Source: Bacillus rubiinfantis
GTDB taxonomy: Bacteria > Bacillota > Bacilli > Bacillales > Cytobacillaceae
Direction: 5' to 3'
Length of the DNA: 64,000 bases
Assembly: GCA_000752035.1 (NCBI GenBank)
Contig: CCFE01000033.1
Coordinates: 64,325-128,324 of the forward strand
Shown here: positions 18,420 to 27,125 of the stretch, piece by piece
Numbering within the stretch: position 1 is the stretch's first letter
How the letters are laid out: every line of letters begins with the position of its first letter
Translations under genes and position numbers: made by a program
Notes under the pieces: model-generated
What the model was told of the DNA's origin: nothing
Database searches by the model: none
What the model saw: the letters and a program-made list of their open reading frames with translations, nothing else

Positions 18420-18716
18420 TTATGTTTTTCGGTAACTTAAAATAATGAGGCTTATCCCTAAAGTGAGTACAGAAATGAATTTACTGGCTATTAATAGGAA
18501 AGAGGTAGTTTCCTTATCAAGAGCAGTATGTGGATGAATGGAAATACTATAAACAACAAGCAGTCCAAAAGCAAGAATGGATAAAGCATTGTTAAGTGCT
18601 TGATTTATAATTGCCTTGCTCTGATCTACTTTAAAGTTGAGGTAAATGACTATTCCATAAGCCAGGACCAAGATGTTGACATATGTCAATATTAATACAG
18701 CATAATGGATACCCAC
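18420..18716 (-). CDS. Small membrane protein of unknown function
   Basis: 98 residues with three hydrophobic helices (about 5-27, 42-60, 73-94) and a short basic end (YRKT). I do not recognise the family. The start is GTG 18716, ten bases after a good AAGGAGG. It stands alone between the TSUP and yceI genes. Confidence 0.65.
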   Translation of the reverse strand: MGIHYAVLILTYVNILVLAYGIVIYLNFKVDQSKAIINQALNNALSILAFGLLVVYSISIHPHTALDKETTSFLLIASKFISVLTLGISLIILSYRKT

Positions 18717-18882
18717 GACTGAAATGCCTCCTTCATTTCAAGCTTTATCGGCCTGTGCACAAGGTAAACATAACGATAAGCTACCCACAACGTACTAAAC
18801 ATTCTTTAGTCCATATTATATCATATAATTAATTTAACCACAGGTTCAGGGATCAAAGGGCTATTAACATTAAAAAATTGGG

Positions 18883-18911
18883 GGACCTACCCTGTCTTGG
18901 CTGGTCCCCTT
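18883..18911 (-). terminator. Terminator of yceI
   Basis: Stem GGGGACC / GGTCCCC; minus strand continues CAATTTTTTAAT. It lies 12 bases after the yceI stop. Confidence 0.75.
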
Positions 18912-18923
18912 TTGTATAAATTA

Positions 18924-19454
18924 TTATGCTGTTGCTGGATTAACTTCTAATTCCACTTTAATTTTTACATCTTTTCCTACTAATACCCCACCAGTTTCAA
19001 GTGCAGCATTCCATGTTAAATTAAATTCTTCACGATTAATTTTAGCCTCTGCCTCAAATCCATAGACTTCCACACCCCATGGATTTGTACCTTTACCACC
19101 GAACTCAACATTAAACGTCACTTCTTTTGTTACTTCCTTGATAGTTAAGTCTCCAGTAACCTTGAAGTCCGCGCCATCTTTGGTAATACTTTTAGATACA
19201 AAATCAATCGTTGGAAACTTCTCTACATCAAAGAAATCGGCTGATTTTAAATGATTATCACGATCTTCATTACGTGTGTTGATACTTGCAACGTCAAATT
19301 TGAATGCAATTGATGCAGTGGTTAAATCGGTTAAATCTGCTGCCTCAACATCTGCGGTATAAGCTTCAAATTGCCCCTTAACCTTTGAAACCATCATATG
19401 TTTTACCTCAAAACCTACTGAAGAATGTGCTTGATCTACTACCCATTTTGTCAT
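18924..19454 (-). CDS. YceI-family lipocalin-like protein
   Basis: 176 residues: WVVDQAHSSVGFEVKHMMVS at the N-terminus, INTRNEDRDNHLKSADFFDV in the middle, GDLTIKEVTKEVTF and LVGKDVKIKVELEV at the end are diagnostic of YceI, an extended beta-barrel that binds polyisoprenoids or other lipids. No signal peptide, so unlike the E. coli protein it is cytoplasmic. Firmicute homologues are often controlled by MarR/MhqR repressors and respond to quinone or thiol stress; three TCGAGAT half-sites upstream fit that. Confidence 0.88.
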   Translation of the reverse strand: MTKWVVDQAHSSVGFEVKHMMVSKVKGQFEAYTADVEAADLTDLTTASIAFKFDVASINTRNEDRDNHLKSADFFDVEKFPTIDFVSKSITKDGADFKVTGDLTIKEVTKEVTFNVEFGGKGTNPWGVEVYGFEAEAKINREEFNLTWNAALETGGVLVGKDVKIKVELEVNPATA

Positions 19455-19495
19455 TTTTAAATTCCTCCCATTTTCGTTTTATGATTTTATCTTGA

Positions 19496-19563
19496 TTTCG
19501 AGATATAACTTTAAAAAATAAAACCTTTCATCTCGAAACTATTTATTTTTAATTCGAGATAAA
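19496..19563 (-). promoter_or_regulatory. Cluster of TCGAGAT half-sites, MhqR/MarR-like operator
   Basis: Three copies of a 9-10 base element: TTTCGAGATA (19496-19505), CATCTCGAAA (19529-19538, inverted) and ATTCGAGATA (19552-19561), all in the yceI promoter region. The B. subtilis MhqR box is of the form TATCTCGAATTCGAGATA, so these look like separated half-sites for a related repressor. The match is from memory. Confidence 0.45.
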
Positions 19564-19643
19564 TTTAACATATATCATGCTCACTTGTCAACGATTTTGT
19601 TGACTAATTATTTATGGCAATACAATTGCATTTATCCCACATT

Positions 19644-19671
19644 TCAGTGGGGATGAAGAACCCCCCACTGA
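19644..19671. other. Isolated perfect hairpin in the yceI-manA gap
   Basis: TCAGTGGGG (19644-19652) with CCCCACTGA (19663-19671), no U-tract. The remainder of 19564-19828 contains nothing I can name. Confidence 0.35.
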
Positions 19672-19828
19672 TTGCGGTCTTACTTTACTTTTAAAAATAT
19701 TTAAATACATAGCTTGCTATGTCATACCATGAATTTTCATACCTATCCTCTGGCAACCCCGTTTAACATTACTACGCTTTTTCGGAGGCATTTAACCTGT
19801 TTTTTTAGCTTTTAGATGAATAGGCACA

Positions 19829-20773
19829 TTATAAATGGGAGACAATCAGTTCCGCATTACCACTAAGAGTAAATTTTCCGAACCAAGCTGGCAGTAAGAA
19901 ATGCTCCCCTTTTTGATAAGCAAATTCATTCCCTTCCTTCTCCAATGTCCCTTGACCGGAAATCACACTAATCAGTTGGAATTTATCTCTATTGTCTAGA
20001 TGAGCAACTCCGTTTAATGCCCATTTATGAACAGTAAAATAATTAGATTCAACATATGTTATCTCCACTAGATCGCCGATTTTCTTCATTACCGGATCCA
20101 CCTTTGCCTCATTTGCGGGAATGGTGGTGACTTCAATAGATTTTTTGATATGTAGTTCACGTAAATTACCTTCTGCATCTCGACGATCATAATCATAAAC
20201 TCGATAGGTAGTATCAGAGTTTTGCTGTGTTTCTAAAATCATAATACCTTTGCCAATCGCATGAATCGTACCACTAGGAACAAAATAAAAATCACCCGGT
20301 TTTACTGGTACTTTTCTTAATAAGTCAGTCCATTTCCCTTCACGAACCATTGTCTCAAACTCTTGTCTGGTCTTCGCATGGTGGCCATAGATGATTTCTG
20401 CGCCTTCTTCACAATCGATAATGTACCAGCATTCTGTTTTTCCTAAGTCGTTTTCATGTACTCTCGCATATTCATCATCGGGGTGAACTTGTACTGATAA
20501 ATCATCATTAGCATCGAGGATTTTTGTTAATAATGGAAAACGGTCTCCATCAACGCCGCCAAATAACTCTCGGTGCTGCTCCCAAAGAGCTCCTAGAGTT
20601 AACCCTTGGAACTGACCACCTTTTACTACACTTTGTCCATTTTCATGGGCTGCAAAGGCCCAGCATTCCCCTGTTTGCTTATAGGGAATTTCATACCCAA
20701 ACTGTTTTAACTGCTCTCCGCCCCAAATTCTTTCTTTAAAAATTGGTTCAAAAAAGATTGGTTCTTTTATCAT
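19829..20773 (-). CDS. manA: Mannose-6-phosphate isomerase, class I
   Basis: 314 residues, type I PMI of the short Bacillus kind. It converts mannose-6-phosphate to fructose-6-phosphate. N-terminal FEPIFKERIWGG, zinc ligands in SVQVHPDDEYA (His), GKTECWYII (Glu) and SGTIHAIGKG (His), substrate region TYRVYDYDRRD. All ligands present. No sugar transporter or mannanase gene is nearby; a short ROK-kinase-like remnant overlaps its start, suggesting it once belonged to a sugar operon. Confidence 0.92.
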   Translation of the reverse strand: MIKEPIFFEPIFKERIWGGEQLKQFGYEIPYKQTGECWAFAAHENGQSVVKGGQFQGLTLGALWEQHRELFGGVDGDRFPLLTKILDANDDLSVQVHPDDEYARVHENDLGKTECWYIIDCEEGAEIIYGHHAKTRQEFETMVREGKWTDLLRKVPVKPGDFYFVPSGTIHAIGKGIMILETQQNSDTTYRVYDYDRRDAEGNLRELHIKKSIEVTTIPANEAKVDPVMKKIGDLVEITYVESNYFTVHKWALNGVAHLDNRDKFQLISVISGQGTLEKEGNEFAYQKGEHFLLPAWFGKFTLSGNAELIVSHL

Positions 20774-20850
20774 CTGCCATGCACTCCTTATGTACTTCTA
20801 ACAACATCGCTGCTCCAATAACTCTCGTTTTGTCACCCTTAAGGCTGGCA
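20748..20850 (-). pseudogene. Possible remnant of a ROK-family sugar kinase (C-terminal end)
   Basis: Reading minus strand in the frame ending at TGA 20748-20750 gives GDKTRVIGAAMLLE, the kind of sequence that ends ROK glucokinases/fructokinases, with a stop just upstream and a likely frameshift near 20832. Only about 30 residues remain, overlapping the manA start. ROK kinase next to manA is a common Bacillus arrangement. Short, so uncertain. Confidence 0.3.
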
Positions 20851-20893
20851 TACCACTAATTGTCACCTAAGTGGATCCCTATAAGAAGATGTT

Positions 20894-21601
20894 TTAACAT
20901 CTCACGTACTTACGTTTAAAACCCAGCCTTCCTTTATCAACATCTTTTTGAATACTATCATAGGCATTTAGAAAACTGCTCTTTTTCTTCTCCCGCTTGA
21001 CTTCTACTATCCCCACTTCCTTTGCCGTCTCGAGCGCCTTTTCATGCAGTGGCAAATAGGAAATCCCCACGGTGTATAGAAAATTGTTCATAGCGGATTT
21101 CGCTCGTTCCGGCGAATCATGAATTGTATTTTTCAACCTATCAAGCATTGCGGCAATCTTGCTTTCGGAAAATTCATCGTCACTACGATTTCCTAAAAGC
21201 CAGCAGTAACAACTCCAGCCTGCTGACATTCTCAATTCTTCACCGCTTGCGATCCATTTATCAGCAACTTCCTGTGCAATATCTGATTCCGATAACGTGA
21301 CGGCCACTACATAATCAGATAGCATATAAAAGTATGCTCCATCCAGCCAACGATCATAATCAGACTCAGTCATAGCTTTTGGGTCTGCAATGATGCCTGC
21401 AAAATACATGGCATCATAATTACCTGTAGCATAAAGTTCTTCGGCTAAGTGTTGGTTTATTTTTATTTTCTTGGCAATTGGTTTCATTGCACCTGTAGCT
21501 ACGCCAAAAAGAGGCTCGTGGGCACCATTGGATATGTAAGTTTTCTTTGTTCGTTCCTTGCCCAAAGCTTCGAGTTCCTGCATTACGGTTTGAAAATCCA
21601 T
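20894..21601 (-). CDS. DNA alkylation repair enzyme (AlkD-like HEAT repeat protein)
   Basis: 235 residues, all-helical. The pattern FGVATGAMKPIAKKIKINQH near residue 32, then YFAGIIADPKAMT, DYVVAVTLSESD, SAGWSCYCWLLGN and RAKSAMNNFLYTVGISYLPL is that of the AlkD/AlkC-like HEAT-repeat glycosylase superfamily, in the small subgroup annotated as DNA alkylation repair protein. The substrate is unproven. The gap 21602-21780 shows no reliable gene. Confidence 0.75.
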   Translation of the reverse strand: MDFQTVMQELEALGKERTKKTYISNGAHEPLFGVATGAMKPIAKKIKINQHLAEELYATGNYDAMYFAGIIADPKAMTESDYDRWLDGAYFYMLSDYVVAVTLSESDIAQEVADKWIASGEELRMSAGWSCYCWLLGNRSDDEFSESKIAAMLDRLKNTIHDSPERAKSAMNNFLYTVGISYLPLHEKALETAKEVGIVEVKREKKKSSFLNAYDSIQKDVDKGRLGFKRKYVRC

Positions 21602-21785
21602 TGGTTTTTACGCGTCCTTCCTTGACTGGGATATCCAATCGATATTGGTCACTCATTATTATAGAGAAGTTTTGCATAAAAGAAAAAGACCGAACCACAA
21701 TGTTTATAGCAGTGGACGTTCAGAAGAAATTCTTGGGACATGTATTGCACATGAACGTGATGAAATCGTCTTAACGTTTGTGTAA

Positions 21786-21832
21786 AAAAAGAACCGAGCA
21801 CGCAGTGATTAATACGTTCCCGGTTCTTCTTT
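21786..21832 (-). terminator. Terminator of the arsenic operon
   Basis: Minus strand: AGAACCGGGAACG...CGTGCTCGGTTCT followed by TTTTTTTAC; stem about 8-12 bp with one mismatch. It ends arsR-acr3-arsC. Confidence 0.8.
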
Positions 21833-21861
21833 ATGTTTTACTCCCCTTTGGTATCAACTAT

Positions 21862-22284
21862 TTATTTTCCTATTTCAACAAATCGCTTAATCCTTTCTCC
21901 TATCTCATCCCGAACACGCTGAAAAACTTTCCACTTTTCTTCCTCAGTTCCTTCCGCTTTAGCTGGGTCATCAAAGCCCCAATGTACCCGTTTCACTTTC
22001 GGTGGTGTCATCGGGCATCTTTCATCAGCATCTTCACAAAGGGTCACAACAAGATCTGCGTGGTTCAGATAATCCGAGTCTATCAATTTCGAGCGATGGC
22101 TGGAAATATCAATTCCAGCTTCCTTCATCGCTTTTACCGCATTTGGGTTTAGGCCATGTGCCTCAATGCCCGCACTTTGGACTTCCCATTTATCACCGAG
22201 ATATTTTTTTGCCCACCCTTCTGCCATTTGGCTACGGCAAGAGTTGCCTGTACATAAAAATAAAATTTTCTTTTTGTTTTCCAA
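21862..22284 (-). CDS. arsC: Arsenate reductase, thioredoxin-coupled type
   Basis: 140 residues, low-molecular-weight-phosphatase fold. P-loop with nucleophile LCTGNSCRSQMAEG, and the redox pair Cys in TLCEDADERCPM (about Cys82/Cys89 by the B. subtilis numbering), so it reduces arsenate to arsenite using thioredoxin. I prefer TTG 22284 (giving MENKKKILFLC..., as in B. subtilis) to the GTG at 22296, because GGTGAGGG lies a proper distance upstream of the TTG. Last gene of the arsR-acr3-arsC operon; arsenite made here is exported by Acr3. Confidence 0.92.
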   Translation of the reverse strand: MENKKKILFLCTGNSCRSQMAEGWAKKYLGDKWEVQSAGIEAHGLNPNAVKAMKEAGIDISSHRSKLIDSDYLNHADLVVTLCEDADERCPMTPPKVKRVHWGFDDPAKAEGTEEEKWKVFQRVRDEIGERIKRFVEIGK

Positions 22285-22308
22285 GTTGACCCTCACCTTT
22301 TTCCATTT

Positions 22309-23364
22309 TTAAGCCGAAGATTCATTGTAGTATTTTCTTTTAAACCATAATGCCACATTGACCAATGCAATCATGACAGGTACTTCCACAAGAGGTCCAA
22401 TAACAGCTGCAAATGCTGCTCCTGAATGGATTCCAAATACACCAACTGCAACGGCAATGGCTAACTCAAAGTTATTACTGCCGGCTGTAAAAGAAAGAGT
22501 TGTTGTGACAGGATAGCTCGCTCCGATTTTCCTTCCCATGAAAAAGGAAACGAAGAACATCAGCACAAAGTAAATGAGCAACGGAATGGCAACACGCACT
22601 ACATCCAACGGCAAACTGACAATCATGTCTCCTTTTAAAGAGAACATGAAGATAATTGTAAACAGTAAAGCTATCAGTGTAATGGGGCTTATTTTAGGAA
22701 CAAACTTTTGCTCGTACCAATGTCTGCCTTTTGCTTTAACTAACGTAAAGCGTGTCAGTATTCCGGCTAAAAATGGAATACCCAGATAGATGAAAACGGA
22801 TTTAGCTACCTCTGCCATCGTAATGTTGACAATTGACCCTTGGGTACCGATCCATTTGGGAATGACCGTCACAAATAAATAGGCATACACAGAGAAGAAC
22901 AGTACCTGGAAAATGGCATTGAATGCAACTAACCCGGCAGCATATTCTGTGTCTCCCTTTGCTAAATCATTCCATACAATGACCATCGCAATGCACCGGG
23001 CCAATCCGATCATAATAAGACCAATCATATATTCTGGCTTATCCGGAAGGAAAATAATCGCTAGCAAAAACATTAGTATCGGACCAATAATCCAGTTTTG
23101 TACAAGAGATAATACGAGTACCTTCCAATCTTTAAATACCCGTCCAATCTCCTCATAACGAACTTTTGCTAGCGGTGGGTACATCATTAAAATTAACCCG
23201 ATGGCAAGTGGAATGGATGTCGTTTCTATTTGCAGCTTATTCATTCCATCCGCAAATCCTGGAAAGACAAAACCTATAGCTATTCCTGCTGCCATAGCGA
23301 TGAAAATCCATATTGTTAAGTACCGATCAAGAAACGACAAACGTTTTTTATCCGTTTGACTCAT
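22309..23364 (-). CDS. arsB: Arsenite efflux permease of the ACR3 family
   Basis: 351 residues, ten hydrophobic helices. ACR3 hallmarks: IGLARCIAMVIVWNDLAKGD, with the conserved cysteine in helix 4, and TAGSNNFELAIAVAVGVFG in helix 9. It exports As(III) using the proton gradient. Start ATG 23364 has AAGGAAGGGA seven bases upstream; the in-frame codon at 23394 overlaps the end of arsR and has no better site. Called arsB in B. subtilis although unrelated to plasmid ArsB pumps. Confidence 0.92.
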   Translation of the reverse strand: MSQTDKKRLSFLDRYLTIWIFIAMAAGIAIGFVFPGFADGMNKLQIETTSIPLAIGLILMMYPPLAKVRYEEIGRVFKDWKVLVLSLVQNWIIGPILMFLLAIIFLPDKPEYMIGLIMIGLARCIAMVIVWNDLAKGDTEYAAGLVAFNAIFQVLFFSVYAYLFVTVIPKWIGTQGSIVNITMAEVAKSVFIYLGIPFLAGILTRFTLVKAKGRHWYEQKFVPKISPITLIALLFTIIFMFSLKGDMIVSLPLDVVRVAIPLLIYFVLMFFVSFFMGRKIGASYPVTTTLSFTAGSNNFELAIAVAVGVFGIHSGAAFAAVIGPLVEVPVMIALVNVALWFKRKYYNESSA

Positions 23365-23383
23365 AAGATCCCTTCCTTTTTTA

Positions 23384-23731
23384 TCAACAACCACAACGGA
23401 GGGTTGGATTGCTTATTTCAATTTGGCGAATTTTTTCGTCTTGATTTGGAACAAGACTTGTTACGTATACGATTAAGGAGTAGAAATCACTGTTTGTATT
23501 TAGCGAGTAATAAATCCATTGCCCTCTCCGCGCCTCTTTCACTAATCCAGCATCTTTCAGTTTGCGGAGATGCTGACTAATTGAAGGCTGGCTCATATTG
23601 AAAACTTCCACCAATTCACATACACAAAGATCTCGCTTTATCAAGAGGGCAATAATCGTTAACCTTGTTTTATCTCCGAGTAGTTTAAATACTTGAGATG
23701 CAGTATCGATCTCAATTTTTGCATTTTCCAT
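23384..23731 (-). CDS. arsR: ArsR-family arsenic-sensing repressor
   Basis: 115 residues, winged helix. Metal-binding helix DLCVCELVEVF carries the two-cysteine ELCVCDL-type motif, DNA-recognition helix MSQPSISQHLRKLKDAGLV; a C-terminal CGC gives extra cysteines. As(III) or Sb(III) binding releases DNA and induces arsR-acr3-arsC. First gene of the operon; operator found upstream. Confidence 0.92.
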   Translation of the reverse strand: MENAKIEIDTASQVFKLLGDKTRLTIIALLIKRDLCVCELVEVFNMSQPSISQHLRKLKDAGLVKEARRGQWIYYSLNTNSDFYSLIVYVTSLVPNQDEKIRQIEISNPTLRCGC

Positions 23732-23798
23732 ATGACTTCCCTTTCTAAGGTTCAGAAATCCACCTATTCGGCTATTTAGCTTTTTTTACCACTTTATA

Positions 23799-23827
23799 AG
23801 TATATAGTTATTTACCTATATATACAA
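23799..23827 (-). promoter_or_regulatory. Promoter and probable ArsR operator of the arsenic operon
   Basis: Minus strand TTGTAT (23827-23822), 17 bases, TATACT (23804-23799). The spacer contains the near-dyad TATATAGGTAAATAACTATA, a good shape for a dimeric ArsR site lying between the boxes. Confidence 0.65.
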
Positions 23828-23989
23828 GAAAAATTTGCATTGCTATAACATCACAAGTGTCAAGACTTTCGTAGGCGATTTCCCCATATTCAAAAAAATC
23901 GTTTATCGTGATTTGTTCATAAAATCTCAACAAACAAAACTAGAAAACTAGAAATATAGTTTTATAATAGCAATAGGAAGGTGATACAA

Positions 23990-24328
23990 GTGAATCCCAC
24001 AAAAACAAATGTTAAAAGTGATAAAGAAACTAAGGAAATTGTAAAAAAAGCTGAAGACCGTTTCCCTGTGCTTAATAACAATGAAGATCGGAATGAAAGA
24101 GCAGAGTTTTTTAAAGCGTTAGGAGACGAAACCAGACTAAGAATTATCGGGATGCTAGCTATCGACGACTTATGTATGTGTGAAATTGTATCCGGCCTGG
24201 AAGTTCCCTCTTCGACCATCTCACATCATTTAAAATTGCTAGAGCGAGGAAAAGTAATTGAATCACGTAAACAGGGCCGTTTTACGGTATATCACCTCAA
24301 TAAGGATCTGTCATTCCATCTTTTATAA
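23990..24328 (+). CDS. Second ArsR/SmtB-family repressor
   Basis: 112 residues. EFFKALGDETRLRIIGMLA, metal-site helix DDLCMCEIVSGLE (Cys-x-Cys as in ArsR), recognition helix VPSSTISHHLKLLERGKVIE, wing RKQGRFTVYHLN. Start GTG 23990 follows AAGGTGAT at the right distance; the earlier GTG 23981 overlaps that site. It is the first gene of a module with the ArsP-like permease and a small thioredoxin, so it probably senses a trivalent or methylated arsenical. TATAAT at 23962-23967 is the likely -10 box, with the dyad-rich ACTAGAAAACTAG upstream as operator. Confidence 0.85.
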   Translation: MNPTKTNVKSDKETKEIVKKAEDRFPVLNNNEDRNERAEFFKALGDETRLRIIGMLAIDDLCMCEIVSGLEVPSSTISHHLKLLERGKVIESRKQGRFTVYHLNKDLSFHLL

Positions 24329-24364
24329 AAAAATTAAGGAAAATGAGTGAGAGAAGGAATCTAT

Positions 24365-25366
24365 ATGCATGTTTTTTCATGGATCTATGACCAGGTACTT
24401 AAAATGGGATGGCTTTCCAAAATAATCAAATGGTTAGTGGAGAATGTTTTTCAACTTCCTATCACTGAAAGATTAGGTGGAAGCATCCACTTTTTCATTT
24501 ATGATACCATTAAAATTTTTATCTTAATGACTGTTCTCATTTTCTTCATTTCCTATATCCAAAGCTACTTCCCACCAGAGAGAACAAAAAAAATATTGGG
24601 TGAAATTAAAGGGATAAAAGGCAATATACTAGGGGCAATACTCGGAACCATTACTCCTTTTTGTAGTTGTTCAAGCATACCCATTTTTATCGGCTTTACT
24701 TCTGCAGGACTTCCTTTAGGGGTGACGTTTTCTTTTTTAATATCATCACCAATGGTTGATTTAGCATCCTTTCTCTTGTTGACATCCTTTTTTGGTATTA
24801 AAATTGCCGCTATTTATGTCATCGTTGGTTTGATTTTAGCTGTGGCCGGGGGCAGTATCATCGACTGGTTACACCTGGAAAAACAAATAGCCTCTTTTGT
24901 AACAGCAGCTAAAAATTGCGAAGGGGATATAGATGAATTAACTTTTAAAGATCGGTTTAATTATTCAACCAGTCAAGTAAAAGATATTTATAAAAAAGTT
25001 TGGTATGCCATCTTGATTGGTGTCGGTATCGGAGGACTTATTCACAATTGGATTCCACAAACTGTCATAGAAATGGTGTTAGGAAAGGAAAATTCATTTG
25101 CTGTTTTAATTGCGACTTTAGTTGGAATTCCAATCTATGCAGATATATTTGGAACCTTACCAATCGCTGAGGCGTTGTATGGCAAAGGTGTAGGAATTGG
25201 TACCATTCTTTCTTTCATGATGGCAGTAACGGCTTTATCCTTACCATCATTAATCATGTTAAGCAAAGTGGTAAAACCAAAGCTGTTAGTTACTTTTGTA
25301 GCTATATGTGCAATTGGAATTTTGATTATCGGTTATATCTTTAATTGGCTCGATTTTCTATTTTAA
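24365..25366 (+). CDS. ArsP-like permease (UPF0718/DUF318 family)
   Basis: 333 residues, about ten hydrophobic segments in two halves. Signature TPFCSCSSIPIFIGFTSAGL with the cysteine-rich loop, and the mirrored GIPIYADIFGTLPIAEAL. The family includes ArsP, which exports trivalent organoarsenicals, and YraQ-like metal permeases. It is placed between a Cys-type ArsR and a CxxC thioredoxin, which supports metalloid export. Start ATG 24365 (AGAAGGA six bases upstream) is better than GTG 24347. Confidence 0.82.
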   Translation: MHVFSWIYDQVLKMGWLSKIIKWLVENVFQLPITERLGGSIHFFIYDTIKIFILMTVLIFFISYIQSYFPPERTKKILGEIKGIKGNILGAILGTITPFCSCSSIPIFIGFTSAGLPLGVTFSFLISSPMVDLASFLLLTSFFGIKIAAIYVIVGLILAVAGGSIIDWLHLEKQIASFVTAAKNCEGDIDELTFKDRFNYSTSQVKDIYKKVWYAILIGVGIGGLIHNWIPQTVIEMVLGKENSFAVLIATLVGIPIYADIFGTLPIAEALYGKGVGIGTILSFMMAVTALSLPSLIMLSKVVKPKLLVTFVAICAIGILIIGYIFNWLDFLF

Positions 25367-25404
25367 TAGGTTACCATAAAAATTTACGAAGGAGTTGCTA
25401 AACC

Positions 25405-25635
25405 ATGAATATTAAAGTATTAGGACCAGGATGTGCAAATTGCAAGAGATTAGAAAAGAACGTTCAAGTGGCTGTAAAGGAACTTGGTATTAATGCTACC
25501 GTTGAAAAGGTTACAGACATGTCTGCATTTGCCCAATATGGGGCAATGAGTTCTCCAGCACTTGTTGTCGATGAAGAATTAAAATTAACCGGAAAAGTTC
25601 CAAGTCCAGAGGAACTGAAAAAATACTTTCAGTAA
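25405..25635 (+). CDS. Small thioredoxin-like protein (redox-active disulfide family)
   Basis: 76 residues: MNIKVLGPGCANCKRLEKNV with CxxC motif CANC, then the cis-proline region GAMSSPALVVDEEL. This is the TM0996/MTH895-type minimal glutaredoxin-like fold, commonly found beside ArsP/YraQ permeases. It probably passes electrons to the sensor, permease or an arsenical. GAAGGAG ribosome site; third gene of the module. Confidence 0.87.
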   Translation: MNIKVLGPGCANCKRLEKNVQVAVKELGINATVEKVTDMSAFAQYGAMSSPALVVDEELKLTGKVPSPEELKKYFQ

Positions 25636-25654
25636 ATTTATGTAGTAAAAAAAG

Positions 25655-25702
25655 AAATATCAGTATAGTAGACTCAATAATTAAGGCCCTATACTGATAT
25701 TT
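25655..25702 (+). terminator. Terminator of the arsR2-permease-thioredoxin module
   Basis: Perfect 14-bp stem AAATATCAGTATAG / CTATACTGATATTT followed by TCCTTTTTT. Confidence 0.85.
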
Positions 25703-25808
25703 TCCTTTTTTATCTGATGATTAATGCTGGGTTTCCTTTCCTTTAATACAATACATATAATTCTTTTAAAATAATCGTTGAACAGTTCATATGATTCTCT
25801 CCTCAGCA

Positions 25809-25955
25809 TCATCGTCTCAATCGCACACTATAAAACCTCATTGCTTCAAGGCTCCCTTCATACTCAAATATGCCTGCTTCTATCAACTTTCTAAGTCGAT
25901 ATTGTAAAAACGAATCACCTATATACTGTTCTAAACGTCCGAGAACACCATCCAT
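25809..25955 (-). pseudogene. C-terminal fragment of a DUF1835/DUF3658-like gene
   Basis: The minus strand encodes about 48 residues including YIGDSFLQYRLRKLIEAGIF and EGSLEAMRFYSVRLRR, which I recognise as the end of Bacillus DUF1835/DUF3658 proteins. No ribosome site; the body of the gene is missing because the adhA terminator starts directly upstream. A leftover from a deletion. Confidence 0.4.
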
Positions 25956-25965
25956 TAATGCTAGC

Positions 25966-25995
25966 AAAAAAAAGTGCCCTAAAAGCTGGGCCTTT
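25966..25995 (-). terminator. Terminator of adhA
   Basis: AAAGTGCCC / GGGCCTTT stem with one bulge; run of eight T on the minus strand. Confidence 0.7.
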
Positions 25996-26021
25996 AAGAC
26001 ACATAAAAAACATATTCAAAA

Positions 26022-27062
26022 TTACATGGTGCTGGTGTCAATCACAAATCGGTACTTCACATTTGACGCCAATACCCGTTTGTAGGCTTCGTCAATTTCG
26101 TCGGCCGAAATTACTTCAATTTTAGGAACAATGTTGTGGTCTGCACAGAACTCCAACATTTCCTGAGTCTCACGAATGCCTCCAATCATGGATCCTGCAA
26201 ATGAACGGCGATGACCGATTAAATTAATTACGTTTAGTGACAGCGGTTCAGCAGGAGCACCCACATTTACCAGAGTGCCATCAAGTGTAAGCAGTCCTAA
26301 ATAAGCGTTCAGGTCAATCTTTGCACTGACCGTGTTTATAATTAAGTCAAAGGTTCCGGCAAGTTTCTCGAATGTTTCCGGATTACTTGTGGCATAGTAA
26401 TGGTTTGCTCCTAATTTTAGACCATCGTCTTTTTTCTTTAATGTTTGTGATAGAACTGTTACTTCAGCACCCATGGCATGTGCAATTTGAACAGCCATAT
26501 GACCGAGACCACCCATACCTACAATTGCTACTTTTTTGCCAGGGCCCCCTCCCCAATGATTTAATGGAGAATAAGTCGTAATACCTGCACAGAGTAACGG
26601 TGCAGCAACATCCAGCTTGATGCTATCAGGAATTCTGAGTACGAAGTCCTCTTGTACGACAATATGGGTAGAATAGCCTCCTTGAGTATGTTCGCCGTAT
26701 TTGTCAACACCAGCATAGGTTTGGATATTCCCTTTCAGACAGTATTGTTCTTCCCCTTTACGGCAATTCTCACATTCGCCGCAGGAGTCAACCATACATC
26801 CGACCCCTACCCGGTCCCCAACCTTGTATTTGGTTACACTAGGCCCCACAGCCGTGACAATGCCCGCAATCTCGTGTCCAGGTACAAGTGGATAGTGTAC
26901 ATGACCCCATTCACCATGAGCGGTATGAATATCAGAATGACATATGCCAGCATATTTAATTTCGATTAGAACATCATGCAAATCAAGATCACGTCGTTTA
27001 ATTTCAGCAGCTCGGAACGGTTTATCTGGGCCGTCTACTGCTCGTGCTTTAGCTGTAATCAT
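26022..27062 (-). CDS. adhA: Zinc-dependent alcohol dehydrogenase (AdhA/YahK type)
   Basis: 346 residues, medium-chain dehydrogenase. Catalytic zinc ligands in AGICHSDIHTAHG, GHEIAG and the later Cys; structural zinc in DSCGECENCRKGEEQYC; NAD(P)-binding GMGGLGHMAVQIA. It matches the B. subtilis AdhA family that reduces aldehydes (formaldehyde, methylglyoxal and similar) with NADPH. It is divergent from a MerR gene and carries the operator between a -35 and -10 separated by 19 bases, the MerR-family arrangement. Confidence 0.9.
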   Translation of the reverse strand: MITAKARAVDGPDKPFRAAEIKRRDLDLHDVLIEIKYAGICHSDIHTAHGEWGHVHYPLVPGHEIAGIVTAVGPSVTKYKVGDRVGVGCMVDSCGECENCRKGEEQYCLKGNIQTYAGVDKYGEHTQGGYSTHIVVQEDFVLRIPDSIKLDVAAPLLCAGITTYSPLNHWGGGPGKKVAIVGMGGLGHMAVQIAHAMGAEVTVLSQTLKKKDDGLKLGANHYYATSNPETFEKLAGTFDLIINTVSAKIDLNAYLGLLTLDGTLVNVGAPAEPLSLNVINLIGHRRSFAGSMIGGIRETQEMLEFCADHNIVPKIEVISADEIDEAYKRVLASNVKYRFVIDTSTM

Positions 27063-27125
27063 TTGTTTAAGCCCCCATTAACTTGTTTTTGTAGAGAATT
27101 GACTTGTGTTTTCTCTCACAAACCA

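Noticed and set aside
21602..21780. Possible transposase start (MFIAVDVQKKFLG) at 21701
   Set aside because: Only about 24 residues before a stop, with no end sequences or further similarity; not enough to call an IS remnant.
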